Assembly: GCF_022846655.1 (NCBI RefSeq)
Contig: NZ_AP025667.1
Coordinates: 1,277,001 to 1,341,000 of the forward strand
Length of the DNA stretch: 64,000 nt
Origin: Streptomyces seoulensis
GTDB lineage: Bacteria > Actinomycetota > Actinomycetes > Streptomycetales > Streptomycetaceae
Reading direction: 5' to 3'
The position numbers and the translations under genes are program-made. Below are positions 27,732 through 35,312 of the stretch, piece after piece; the stretch's first letter is position 1, and each line of letters begins with the position of its first letter. The notes beneath the pieces were generated by a model. That model saw nothing but the letters and a program-made list of their open reading frames with translations. It ran no database searches and was not told the DNA's origin.

Positions 27732-27954
27732 CCTCAGCGCAGGCATCGTGACCGGCGGAACCTGCCTCGCGGTGCTGACCGGTCCTCAACGGTCGCTGCG
27801 CGAACGCCGCATCGGCCGGTCCCGGCAAGGCGCGGCCCGGCGCGTGAGCGTCCGATCGGCCCAACAGCACTCGGCATGCGCACTGTTTGCGGTGAAATGA
27901 GCATGGTGGGGCCGATACTTCCCCGGAGATCGACCACCGAGCTTCGGGAGCAGC

Positions 27955-28965
27955 ATGAGTCTCAAGCGTCTGGGAGCCGGCCGGGGCCGGATGCCCCTCG
28001 TCGTCCTCGCGACCTGCGCCCTCGCCCTCGGGGGCGCGGTGCCGGCGTCCTCCAGCGCGGCGCCGGACGGGAAGCCGCGCTGCATCTCCACGCCGCGTGA
28101 GTACCGGGCCGCCTGGAACGCACGGCAGGTCAGGTGCGTCTCGCCGTCGCTGTTCGGGACCACGCACGCCCGCGGCGGCGCTTCGCCCTACCCCCCTGGA
28201 TTCTGGTACGCGTGGGCGGGCTCCAGCACCAATCTCCAGCGCTACCTGGAACTGCGCAGGACGTACGGCGACACCCCGCCGAAGGTCGGCATCGGCATCC
28301 TGTCCTACGTCGGCTATCCGGGCCTCGACACCTGGGACACGCCCACGGACCTGACCGTCTACACCCTTCCGCCCGGTGCACGGGCCCAGGTGCCGGCCTT
28401 CGAGACCTGGTTCCGGCTGCTCGACGAGGAGTTCGGCGACACCGGGGCGTACCCCCTCGACGCCCAGACCCGGCTCGCCTACGCGTACTCCCGGCTCGGC
28501 CCGCGCCAGGACGTCGTCGACGCGTTCCAGGCGGTGACCGGCTGCCGCAGGACCGCCCTGCTCGGCGGTGAGGAGGTGTCGGCGAAGATCGGCTGCAACG
28601 CGGAGTTCCTCGGCGCGCTGGCGGCCGCCGGCCCCTCTCCCTACGACACGGGCGACTCGAAGTCGTGCTTCCGGAACTTCGCGGCGCGGTACAAGGGCGC
28701 CAAGACGGCCGGGGCACTGCGGGGCGCGCTGTACCAGTGCCAGGACGCGGGGTTCCTCAACACCGGTGTCGGACTCGGCTACAACACCTACGCGAATCCC
28801 TTCGTGTGCAAGCCGGCCCGCGATCAGTCGGTGCTCCAGAAGTACACCGGCAGGGAGTTCGTCCTCCCCAACACGGCGTTCGACGAGCTGCCCGGCCACG
28901 CCGACATCGAACTGGACCTGGGAAAGCCCTCCCAGCGCCGCTTCCTGGACAGCGGCTACTGCTGA
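27955..28965 (+). CDS. Secreted cysteine-containing protein, function unknown
   Basis: A 336-residue protein with a signal peptide (basic start, hydrophobic LVVLATCALALGGAVPAS, cleavage near SSSAAP). The mature part has about eight cysteines spread along it (KPRCIS, QVRCVS, VTGCRR, IGCNAE, KSCFRN, YQCQD, FVCKP, terminal GYC), so disulfides are likely in an extracellular protein. I do not recognise the family. It is rich in aromatic and Gly turns rather than repeats. GGGAG lies four bases before the ATG. It starts 223 bp downstream of the tRNA(CAU), a common integration side, but its composition is typical of the host. Confidence 0.75.
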   Translation: MSLKRLGAGRGRMPLVVLATCALALGGAVPASSSAAPDGKPRCISTPREYRAAWNARQVRCVSPSLFGTTHARGGASPYPPGFWYAWAGSSTNLQRYLELRRTYGDTPPKVGIGILSYVGYPGLDTWDTPTDLTVYTLPPGARAQVPAFETWFRLLDEEFGDTGAYPLDAQTRLAYAYSRLGPRQDVVDAFQAVTGCRRTALLGGEEVSAKIGCNAEFLGALAAAGPSPYDTGDSKSCFRNFAARYKGAKTAGALRGALYQCQDAGFLNTGVGLGYNTYANPFVCKPARDQSVLQKYTGREFVLPNTAFDELPGHADIELDLGKPSQRRFLDSGYC

Positions 28966-28981
28966 GGACGGCTGTCGCGGG

Positions 28982-30004
28982 CTAGCCGACGTACGCCGGG
29001 GAGACCGCGGCACCGGTCAGGCGGCGTGCGGTGCCCGTGCCGTCGGCGCGGACGGTGTAGAGGTCGGCGCCGTAGTCGCCGGGCAGGGCGTAGACGAGGG
29101 TGCGGGCGTCGCGCCAGACCAACTGGTCGTCCACGCTGCGCGGTTCGGCGAGGGCGGTCTCGCGCCCGGTGCGCAGCTCAAGGACGTACAGACGCCAGGG
29201 GGCGTCCTCGGGCGCCCCCTCGACGCGCTTCTTGTAGGCGATCCGGGTGCCGTCCGGGGAGAGGGAGGGGCACTCGACGTTCGCGTGCAGCGTGGTGAGC
29301 GTACGGGCGCGCAGGTCGCCGCGGACCAGATAGGTGCTGCCGCGCGTCGCCATGGTGGCGTAGAAGGTGCGGTCGTCGGCGGCGAAGGTGACGCCCCAGA
29401 AGTTCACGTCCGCCGCGCGGTAGGGCCGGCCGTCCTTGACGATCCGGTACGCCTCCAGGGTGGGGGTCAGCCGGCCGGTGCGGGTGTCGACGATCGCCGC
29501 CCGGGTGGAGAAGGCGGTACCGGCGTACGAGTCGCCGCCGACGAACGCCGTCCAGGCGGCGAACCGGCCGCTGGGGGAGACCCGGGCGCGCGAGGGGATG
29601 CCCGGCACGTCGTAGTGGGCCCGCTCTCTCAGCCGCGCGTCCAGGATCACCGCGCGGTAGGTGTCCTGGACCGGCCCGTGCACCGCCCTGAGGCACACTC
29701 CGGTGCCCGAGGCGGCGTGGAAGCGCAGGCACTTGACGCCGGACGCGGTGCGGGGGCCGGACGGGTCGGCGGCCGGGGCCGACACCAGCTCGTCGCGGTG
29801 CGGGCCCCACGCCATGTTCCGGAAGACCACGCGGTGGCCGCCGCCGGTCAGCGCGAGCCGCCCCGAGGTGATCCGCGGGCCGCCGGGGCGGGCCTGGTCG
29901 CGGCGGTCGGCCCGGGCCGAGGCGTGCAGCACGGACGCCGCCGCGACACCCGCCAGCACGGCGAGCGCCGAGACCAGGATCAGGACGCGGGAACGGAGGG
30001 TCAT
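28982..30004 (-). CDS. TolB-like beta-propeller protein, membrane-anchored or secreted
   Basis: A 340-residue protein: an N-terminal hydrophobic anchor (RSRVLILVSALAVLAGVAAAS) and an extracellular domain with repeated propeller blades (ARVSPSGRFAAWTAFVGG, NFWGVTFAADDRTFYATM, ECPSLSPDGTRIAYKKR, LVWRDARTLVYALPGDYG). These SPDG/W-type repeats are typical of TolB/WD40-like PD40 propellers. The start ATG 30004 overlaps the MFS stop as ATGA and has GGAAAGG five bases upstream. It is the last gene of a phosphoesterase-MFS-propeller operon; a sensing or binding role on the cell surface is inference. Confidence 0.8.
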   Translation of the reverse strand: MTLRSRVLILVSALAVLAGVAAASVLHASARADRRDQARPGGPRITSGRLALTGGGHRVVFRNMAWGPHRDELVSAPAADPSGPRTASGVKCLRFHAASGTGVCLRAVHGPVQDTYRAVILDARLRERAHYDVPGIPSRARVSPSGRFAAWTAFVGGDSYAGTAFSTRAAIVDTRTGRLTPTLEAYRIVKDGRPYRAADVNFWGVTFAADDRTFYATMATRGSTYLVRGDLRARTLTTLHANVECPSLSPDGTRIAYKKRVEGAPEDAPWRLYVLELRTGRETALAEPRSVDDQLVWRDARTLVYALPGDYGADLYTVRADGTGTARRLTGAAVSPAYVG

Positions 30005-31302
30005 GCCGGCCTTTCCGGGACGGTGGGGCGCAGGACGAGCGCGACCACGCCGCACAGCGCCAGCGCGACGGCGGAGCCGGCGAGCGCGGCACGGTCGCCC
30101 CACGCCGTCCAGGCGGCGCCGAAGGACAGCGAGCAGGTGAAGCGGGCCAGCGCCTGGCCCGTCTGGACCAGCGCGAGGCCGGACGAGCGCAGCTCCGGCG
30201 GCACGCTGTCGGCGGCCGCCGCCATCAGCACCCCGTCGGTCGCCGCGTAGAAGGCGCCGTGCAGGAGCAGGACGGCGTACGGCAGGGCGGCGCCGTGCCA
30301 GGAGGAGAGCAGCAGGCCGTACGCCAGGAGGAGGGCGAGGTGGCCGCCGAGGAACACCCGCCAGCGGCCGGCCCGGTCGGCGATCCGGCCCAGCGGCAGC
30401 GCCAGCAGCAGGAAGGCCGCCGCCGTGCCGAGCGGCAGCAGCGCGAACCAGCGGTCCGGTACCCCGAGCCGCCGTTGCAGCAGCAGGTAGACGAACGAGT
30501 CGCCGACCGTGGCGAGTCCGAGCAGGAGGGCGCAGACGGCGATGCGCCGCAGGTCGCGGCGGCGCAGCAGCGCGAAGGCGGCGCGCAGGGTGGCCCTGGT
30601 GGCCGGTCGCCCGGAGGAGGGCCGGGGAGCAGCGCCCAGGGCGTTCGCCGTGCCGCCCGGCACGAAGAGCACCAGGACGAGGACGCCCACCACCGCCACG
30701 CAGAAGCTCACGGTGAACACCGCGTCGTAGCCGTCGACCGTGGCCCGCAGGACGAGGAAGGCGACCAGCGGGCCGAGCAGCGCGCCCGCGGTGTCCATCG
30801 CCCGGTGCACACCGAAGGCCCGCCCTCGGGTGCCGGGGGTGCTGGACAGGGAGATCAGCGCGTCGCGCGGGGCCGTGCGCAGGCCCTTGCCGGTGCGGTC
30901 GGCGGCCAGCACCAGGCCGATCGGGGTGAGCGTCTGGGCCACGAGCAGCAGGGGCTTGCAGGCCGCCGACAGGGCGTACCCGGCGCCCGCCACCCACTTG
31001 TGGTGCCCGCCGCCGCGGTCGGCGAGGTGCCCGCCGACCAGCCGGACCAGGGCGGAGACGCCGTTGTAGACCCCGTCGAGCAGCCCGAAGCCCAGCGGGG
31101 ACAGGCCGAGGCCCGCCACCAGGTACAGGGGCAGCACGGCGGTGACCATCTCCGAGGAGACGTCGGTGATCAGGCTGACCGTGCCGAGCGCCAGCACGGT
31201 GGGCGCGACCGCGGTACGGCGCCGCCCGGCCCCGGGCCGGGCGGCGCCCGCCGCGGATGCCGCCGTCCGGGGCGCCCCGGCGCGGCTGTCCGCTACGTAC
31301 AT
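30001..31302 (-). CDS. MFS transporter
   Basis: A 433-residue major-facilitator protein with about 12 hydrophobic segments. Blocks such as TVSLITDVSSEMVTAVLPLYL, DRTGKGLRTAPRDALIS and RGRAFGVHRAMDTAGALLGP are those of the large actinobacterial MFS group annotated as multidrug or unknown-substrate efflux carriers. The first ~30 residues are a polar leader. ATG 31302 starts one base after the phosphoesterase stop (TGACATG), so translation is coupled. The substrate is unknown; the partners suggest export or import linked to a secreted phosphatase. Confidence 0.87.
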   Translation of the reverse strand: MYVADSRAGAPRTAASAAGAARPGAGRRRTAVAPTVLALGTVSLITDVSSEMVTAVLPLYLVAGLGLSPLGFGLLDGVYNGVSALVRLVGGHLADRGGGHHKWVAGAGYALSAACKPLLLVAQTLTPIGLVLAADRTGKGLRTAPRDALISLSSTPGTRGRAFGVHRAMDTAGALLGPLVAFLVLRATVDGYDAVFTVSFCVAVVGVLVLVLFVPGGTANALGAAPRPSSGRPATRATLRAAFALLRRRDLRRIAVCALLLGLATVGDSFVYLLLQRRLGVPDRWFALLPLGTAAAFLLLALPLGRIADRAGRWRVFLGGHLALLLAYGLLLSSWHGAALPYAVLLLHGAFYAATDGVLMAAAADSVPPELRSSGLALVQTGQALARFTCSLSFGAAWTAWGDRAALAGSAVALALCGVVALVLRPTVPERPA

Positions 31303-31303
31303 G

Positions 31304-32191
31304 TCACGGAGTCCAGATACCGGTGATGTCCCCCGCGGAGGCGGCGTTGCCGGCGTGCGGCAGACCGTGCATGTCCTCCAGCGTGCGCAGCAGGTCGTAG
31401 TGGTTGTACGTGGTCGACGAGGTCGCGCCCGGCGTCACGCGCTGGCCGTACAGCACCGTCGGGACGCGGTTGCCGCTGAGCCGGTTGTCCTCGTCGAAGG
31501 TGACGACGAGGAGGCTGTTGTGGGTCTTCGCCCAAGTCGCGTACGCGCCGAGCTTGTTCTTCAGCCAGGTGTCCCCCGTGGACACCGAGCAGTCGTGCAT
31601 GTCGCTGCACAGGTTCGGGACGACGAAGGAGACCTGCGGGAGCGTCGAGTAGTCCGTCGGGAACTGCGTGAACGTCTTCGCGCTGGACGTCGGTACGTTG
31701 CTGAACCCGAACCACGGGTTGTGCTTGCGGGCGTAGTCGCCGCTGCCGCACGTGGTCGAACCCTGGCTGGGCAGCGTCTCGTTGTAGCTGGCCCACGACT
31801 TGCCCGCGCCGATCAGTTCCGAGGCGAGGTTGGGGGCGGAGGAGAAGCCGGGGGTGTAGCAACTGTCGTCGGTGATGCCCTGGGTTGAGCCCGAGAACAG
31901 GGCGAAGTAGTTGGGCTGGCTGGGGTGGGTCTCGGCGTAGGACTCGGTCAGGCTCGCGCCGCCGGTGCGCAGCGAGTTGATGTACGGCGCGCTGGAGGAG
32001 CCGATCACCTGGCTGTAGGCGTGGTTCTCGAAGACCACGACGACCGTGTGGTCCGGGGTCGGTACCGCGGCCGCGGCCTGGGCGGGGGAGGAGCCGCCGA
32101 GCCCCGACCACAGACCGGCCGCGGCGGCGGCGAGGGCGAGAGCGGACGCCAGGGCGGCACGGCCGCGGCGGTGGACGTTTCTGCCGGACAC
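31304..32191 (-). CDS. Secreted phosphoesterase (acid phosphatase / phospholipase C-like)
   Basis: A 295-residue exported enzyme of the phosphoesterase family (AcpA/PLC type). A signal sequence (RGRAALASALALAAAAAGLW, cleavage after AQA) is followed by HTVVVVFENHAYSQV (metal-binding Glu-Asn-His), AETHPSQPNYFALFSG (the His/Asn nucleophile region) and LLVVTFDEDN (metal Asp/Glu). GTG 32191 is chosen for GGAGG six bases upstream and because it places the basic n-region correctly; the longer frame to 32278 would bury the signal peptide. It is first in an operon with the MFS and beta-propeller genes. It probably releases phosphate from extracellular esters. Confidence 0.86.
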   Translation of the reverse strand: MSGRNVHRRGRAALASALALAAAAAGLWSGLGGSSPAQAAAAVPTPDHTVVVVFENHAYSQVIGSSSAPYINSLRTGGASLTESYAETHPSQPNYFALFSGSTQGITDDSCYTPGFSSAPNLASELIGAGKSWASYNETLPSQGSTTCGSGDYARKHNPWFGFSNVPTSSAKTFTQFPTDYSTLPQVSFVVPNLCSDMHDCSVSTGDTWLKNKLGAYATWAKTHNSLLVVTFDEDNRLSGNRVPTVLYGQRVTPGATSSTTYNHYDLLRTLEDMHGLPHAGNAASAGDITGIWTP

Positions 32192-32394
32192 TTCTGACCT
32201 CCGTGAGGAAGCGGGGCGTTGGCGGTGCGGCAAGAGCATGTACGCGCCAATGGAGCCGCGCCCCACGGCACCCGGCACGTCAGGTGAAGACCGGGTGAAC
32301 GCCTGCCCTCAGGGCCGCGTCGGCGGTGGGCCGGGAGTGCCACGGAGGCCGCGGAGGTGACCGGGGATCTCGGGGTGTGCCGCCGGGCACCGCT

Positions 32395-33420
32395 TCACCC
32401 GGCTGCCCCCGGCCCGGCCTCCCGTACGTTCCGGCTCAGCATCGTCGCCCCCAGCAGCGTCAGGGTGTGGACGACGGAGTTGCCGTGGCGGTGGCTGGTG
32501 ATGAGGCCGGCGTCTCTGAGGGCCGTGGTGTGGTGGGTCGCCGTGGCGGGGGTGACGCCGGCCCGGCGGGCGGCCTCGGTGGTGGTGGCCCCGGCGGCGG
32601 TCGCGCGCAGCACCGTGGCCCGGGCCCGGCCCAGCAGGACCTCCAGGGAGGGTGAGCCGGGAGCCGGGCGGGACGGCTCGTGGTGGAGGGAGTAGGTCAG
32701 GACGGGAGGCAGGGCGGGGTCGGCCAGCGAGACCGGTCCCTTCCAGCAGAAGTACGACGGGATCAGGAGCAGGCCCCGGCCCTCCAGCCGGACGTCCTGG
32801 TGCGCCGGGTACGCGCCGATCTCCAGCCGGGGGTGCCGCCAGCGGACCGCCGGGCCGAGTCCGCCGAGCAGGCCCTCGGTGCCGCCGTCGAGCAGATGCC
32901 GGGCCAGGCGCATGCGTTCGGTGTGGACGCTCTCGTGCATCCACTCCTCGTGGGGCTCGATGACGGTGCGGTGGTAGGCGCGCAGGACGCCCACCAACTC
33001 GTCGCGGCCCTCCTTCTCCGGCAGCCGGGCCAGGTGGGGCGGGACCCGTCTGACCCGGGCCAGTGCCGCCAGTTCCGCCGTCACCCGGTCCGGGGGAGTG
33101 GCCAGGATCGCCTTCAGTCCCGCTTCGAGACCGGCCGCGCCCTCCAGCGGGGTGAGGAAGTCCGGCCAGTAGGACGCGCGTGGATACAGCGGGAGCAGGA
33201 TCTGCCGTACCGCGTTCTCCAGCCCCGCCTCCCGTAACCGCTCGCGGGCCGTGCGGTACCAGTGCGCGTAGGCCCAGCGGCCCGCCGGGGTCTGGAAGCG
33301 GTGGAGGCTGGCGGCGATCTCCCACAGGGGGTGCGGAGCGGCGGCCACCCGGGTCCTGGCCAGATCCTCAGCCGAGAAATGAAAGCGAAGCACGCTCAAC
33401 ACCCTCTCCACCGGCGTCAT
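32395..33420 (-). CDS. ArsR-like winged-helix regulator with DUF5937-type N-terminus
   Basis: A 341-residue protein. The N-terminal ~220 residues (LRFHFSAEDLARTRVAAAPHPLWE) are the DUF5937-type domain of actinobacterial regulators. The C-terminal ~75 residues are a winged helix: VLRATAAGATTTEAARRAGV, ATATHHTTALRDAGLI, GNSVVHTLT. The ligand is unknown. ATG 33420 is given, with GAGG four bases upstream; GTG 33393 would start at the conserved (V)LRFHFSAEDL block and is also plausible. A near-palindrome just upstream may be its own operator. The gene is divergent from the secreted cysteine-rich pair. Confidence 0.82.
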   Translation of the reverse strand: MTPVERVLSVLRFHFSAEDLARTRVAAAPHPLWEIAASLHRFQTPAGRWAYAHWYRTARERLREAGLENAVRQILLPLYPRASYWPDFLTPLEGAAGLEAGLKAILATPPDRVTAELAALARVRRVPPHLARLPEKEGRDELVGVLRAYHRTVIEPHEEWMHESVHTERMRLARHLLDGGTEGLLGGLGPAVRWRHPRLEIGAYPAHQDVRLEGRGLLLIPSYFCWKGPVSLADPALPPVLTYSLHHEPSRPAPGSPSLEVLLGRARATVLRATAAGATTTEAARRAGVTPATATHHTTALRDAGLITSHRHGNSVVHTLTLLGATMLSRNVREAGPGAAG

Positions 33421-33425
33421 TTCAC

Positions 33426-33439
33426 CTCGTTCGAATGAG
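33426..33439. promoter_or_regulatory. Candidate autoregulatory operator
   Basis: CTCGTTCGAATGAG is an inverted repeat with one mismatched pair, 6-19 bp upstream of the regulator start. Repressor binding here would block translation initiation or transcription. Confidence 0.3.
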
Positions 33440-33595
33440 CATGACAGCCGAAAGCAGACGCCGGAGCATGAACTCGCCCCGCCGCACCCATCCCCGTGAC
33501 ACCACCGCTCCCCGGCAGCACGTGAGGCACCACAGCGCACCCCGCACCTTCCGCATGTCCCCGGCCGCAGAACCAACGGACACCGAAGGAACCCG

Positions 33596-33997
33596 ATGGC
33601 GAAGATCCTCACCCACCCGGCCGCCGCCGCGGCCCTGCTCGCCGCCCTCGCCGTCACGGTGCCCACCACCGCGTCGGCCGCCCCCGCCCCCGCCCCCGCG
33701 ACGGCCACCAGTTGCTACGGCGGCGCCGTCACCGTGAACTACGGCGACGCCCTCGAGTTCGGGCCCTACACGACGACGTCCCGCTGCACCGACATCAACC
33801 TCCGCATGGTCGGCGGCGACGCCGAATTCGTCTGGGCCTGCGTGAAGTTCACCCGCGTCGGGGACTGCAACCACTGGACCAAGGTGGGCCGGAGCTGGAA
33901 GACCATCGCCACCGACGTCCTGGACGGCAGCAAGTTCACCGTGCCCCTCGGCGTGGACCTCGAAGGCTCCTCCGCGCGCGTCCAGATCGCCTTCTGA
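33596..33997 (+). CDS. Small secreted cysteine-containing protein, paralogue 1
   Basis: A 133-residue protein with a signal peptide (MAKILTHPAAAAALLAALAV, cleavage after ASA) and a ~95-residue mature domain with four cysteines: SCYGGAVTVNYG, TTTSRCTDINLRM, VWACVKF, VGDCNHW, then KTIATDVLDGSKF. Pattern and spacing match the next gene, so two disulfides are likely. The family and function are unknown to me. AAGGAA precedes the ATG. The gene lies upstream of its paralogue and two peptidoglycan hydrolases on the same strand, suggesting a shared cell-wall or extracellular role. Confidence 0.8.
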   Translation: MAKILTHPAAAAALLAALAVTVPTTASAAPAPAPATATSCYGGAVTVNYGDALEFGPYTTTSRCTDINLRMVGGDAEFVWACVKFTRVGDCNHWTKVGRSWKTIATDVLDGSKFTVPLGVDLEGSSARVQIAF

Positions 33998-34045
33998 CAC
34001 CCGTAAGGGCCCTCCCGCTCCCCTTTAAGTGATCGGAGTCCAAAG

Positions 34046-34462
34046 ATGACCCGCACCCGGCGAACGGCGGCCGTCCTCGCCGCCACGACGGCGCTCCTCG
34101 CCGCCGGCGCCACCGCACCCGCCGTCGCCCTGCCCGAGCGGGCCGCGACCACCTGCTACGGCGGCGCCAAGTCCCTCACCTACCGCTACTCCACCGCCGC
34201 GGTCGAGTTCGGCACCTACACGACCACCTCGCGCTGCGGCGACATCAACATCAAGCTCAGCAGCTCGGCCACCGGCTTCCTGGACGCCTGCATCGTCTTC
34301 GTGGACCACACCACGCTGTGCAACCACGACAACACCTACTCGACGTTCGGCCCCCAGTGGGCGACCGTCGCCACCGACGTCAAGGACGGCACCCGCTTCA
34401 AGCTGCGCGTGCACGCCTACGACACCGACGCCCAGGTCGTGCCGTTCCAACTCGCCTTCTGA
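34046..34462 (+). CDS. Small secreted cysteine-containing protein, paralogue 2
   Basis: A 138-residue exported protein homologous to its upstream neighbour: TCYGGAKSLTYRYS, EFGTYTTTSRCGDINIK, LDACIVF, TTLCNHDNT and ATVATDVKDGTRF line up, with all four cysteines conserved. The signal peptide ends near APAVALP. It starts 48 bp after paralogue 1 and 23 bp before the next gene, so the three are probably one transcript. The shared domain looks like a small all-beta fold; an inhibitor, lectin or structural role is possible but unproven. Confidence 0.8.
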   Translation: MTRTRRTAAVLAATTALLAAGATAPAVALPERAATTCYGGAKSLTYRYSTAAVEFGTYTTTSRCGDINIKLSSSATGFLDACIVFVDHTTLCNHDNTYSTFGPQWATVATDVKDGTRFKLRVHAYDTDAQVVPFQLAF

Positions 34463-34485
34463 CCCCACCGCAAAGGGAGTTCACC

Positions 34486-35226
34486 GTGACCTTCTCTCCG
34501 AACCGCCGCACGATCCTGCGCGGCACCCTCGCCGCGACCGCCGGAGTCCTCGCCGGGCCCGTCCTGCTGTCGGGTAGCGCGTCCGCCTACAACTGGACAC
34601 GCACCATGAACGAGGGCGCCACGGGCGCCGACGTGACGGAGCTCCAGATCCGGGTCGCCGGGTGGGCGGCCGACTCCGCCTCCCACTCGCGCGTGAGCAT
34701 CGACGGCGACTTCGGGCCGGGCACGGCCGCCGCGGTGCGCCGCTTCCAGGCCGCGTACGGTCTCTCGGCCGACGGCAGCGCCGGGCCCGCGACCCAGGCG
34801 CAGCTCAACGCCCTGGAGCAGTCCGACGGTTCGACGGCGCACTTCAACTGGAGCGAGTTCTACGACCGCTCCAGCGGCAACTTCAACGGCGGCAAGGTGA
34901 GTGCGGCGGCCGTCAAGGAGAACGCCCGCCGGGCCATGTACAAGCTGGAGGCGCTGCGCAAGAAGCTCGGCAACGTGCCGATCACCGTCAACTCCGGCTT
35001 CCGCAGCATCGCGCACAACGCCGAGATCGGCGGCGCCAGCGACAGCATGCACCTCTACGGCACCGCGGCCGACCTCGACGTGCCCGGTGTCGCCAACCGC
35101 ACGGTCTACCAGAAGGCGGAGACCTGCGGGTTCTCCGGACTGGAGCGGTACGACGTCGACCACCAGCACGTCGACAGCCGCGCGGACCTCGGCCGCGCCT
35201 GGTGGTGGGAGAGCGGCACCATCTGA
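34486..35226 (+). CDS. Secreted M15 zinc D-Ala-D-Ala carboxypeptidase with peptidoglycan-binding domain
   Basis: A 246-residue protein with a Tat-like signal (NRRTILRGTLAATAGVLAGP). PG_binding_1 (GADVTELQIRVAGW, VSIDGDFGPGTAAAVRRFQ) is followed by an M15A catalytic domain: VNSGFRSIAHNAEIGG, SMHLYGTAADLDV (zinc His and Asp) and VDHQHVD (catalytic Asp/Glu region and zinc His). The Streptomyces albus G enzyme of this architecture trims pentapeptide stems. GTG 34486 follows AAGGGAG by six bases. It sits between the cysteine-rich pair and an amidase on the same strand, forming a cell-wall-lytic group. Confidence 0.9.
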   Translation: MTFSPNRRTILRGTLAATAGVLAGPVLLSGSASAYNWTRTMNEGATGADVTELQIRVAGWAADSASHSRVSIDGDFGPGTAAAVRRFQAAYGLSADGSAGPATQAQLNALEQSDGSTAHFNWSEFYDRSSGNFNGGKVSAAAVKENARRAMYKLEALRKKLGNVPITVNSGFRSIAHNAEIGGASDSMHLYGTAADLDVPGVANRTVYQKAETCGFSGLERYDVDHQHVDSRADLGRAWWWESGTI

Positions 35227-35312
35227 CCGCCCGAGGCCAGGGCCGGGGACCTCGTAGCGGGTTCCCGGCCTCCCCACATCCTCAAGTCCGCCCCCACCGG
35301 AAGGCCACCCCG

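Noticed and set aside
34662..35312. Extension of the amidase frame upstream of ATG 35313
   Set aside because: It overlaps the carboxypeptidase gene and lacks domain sequence. A signal peptide and ribosome binding site define the start at 35313.
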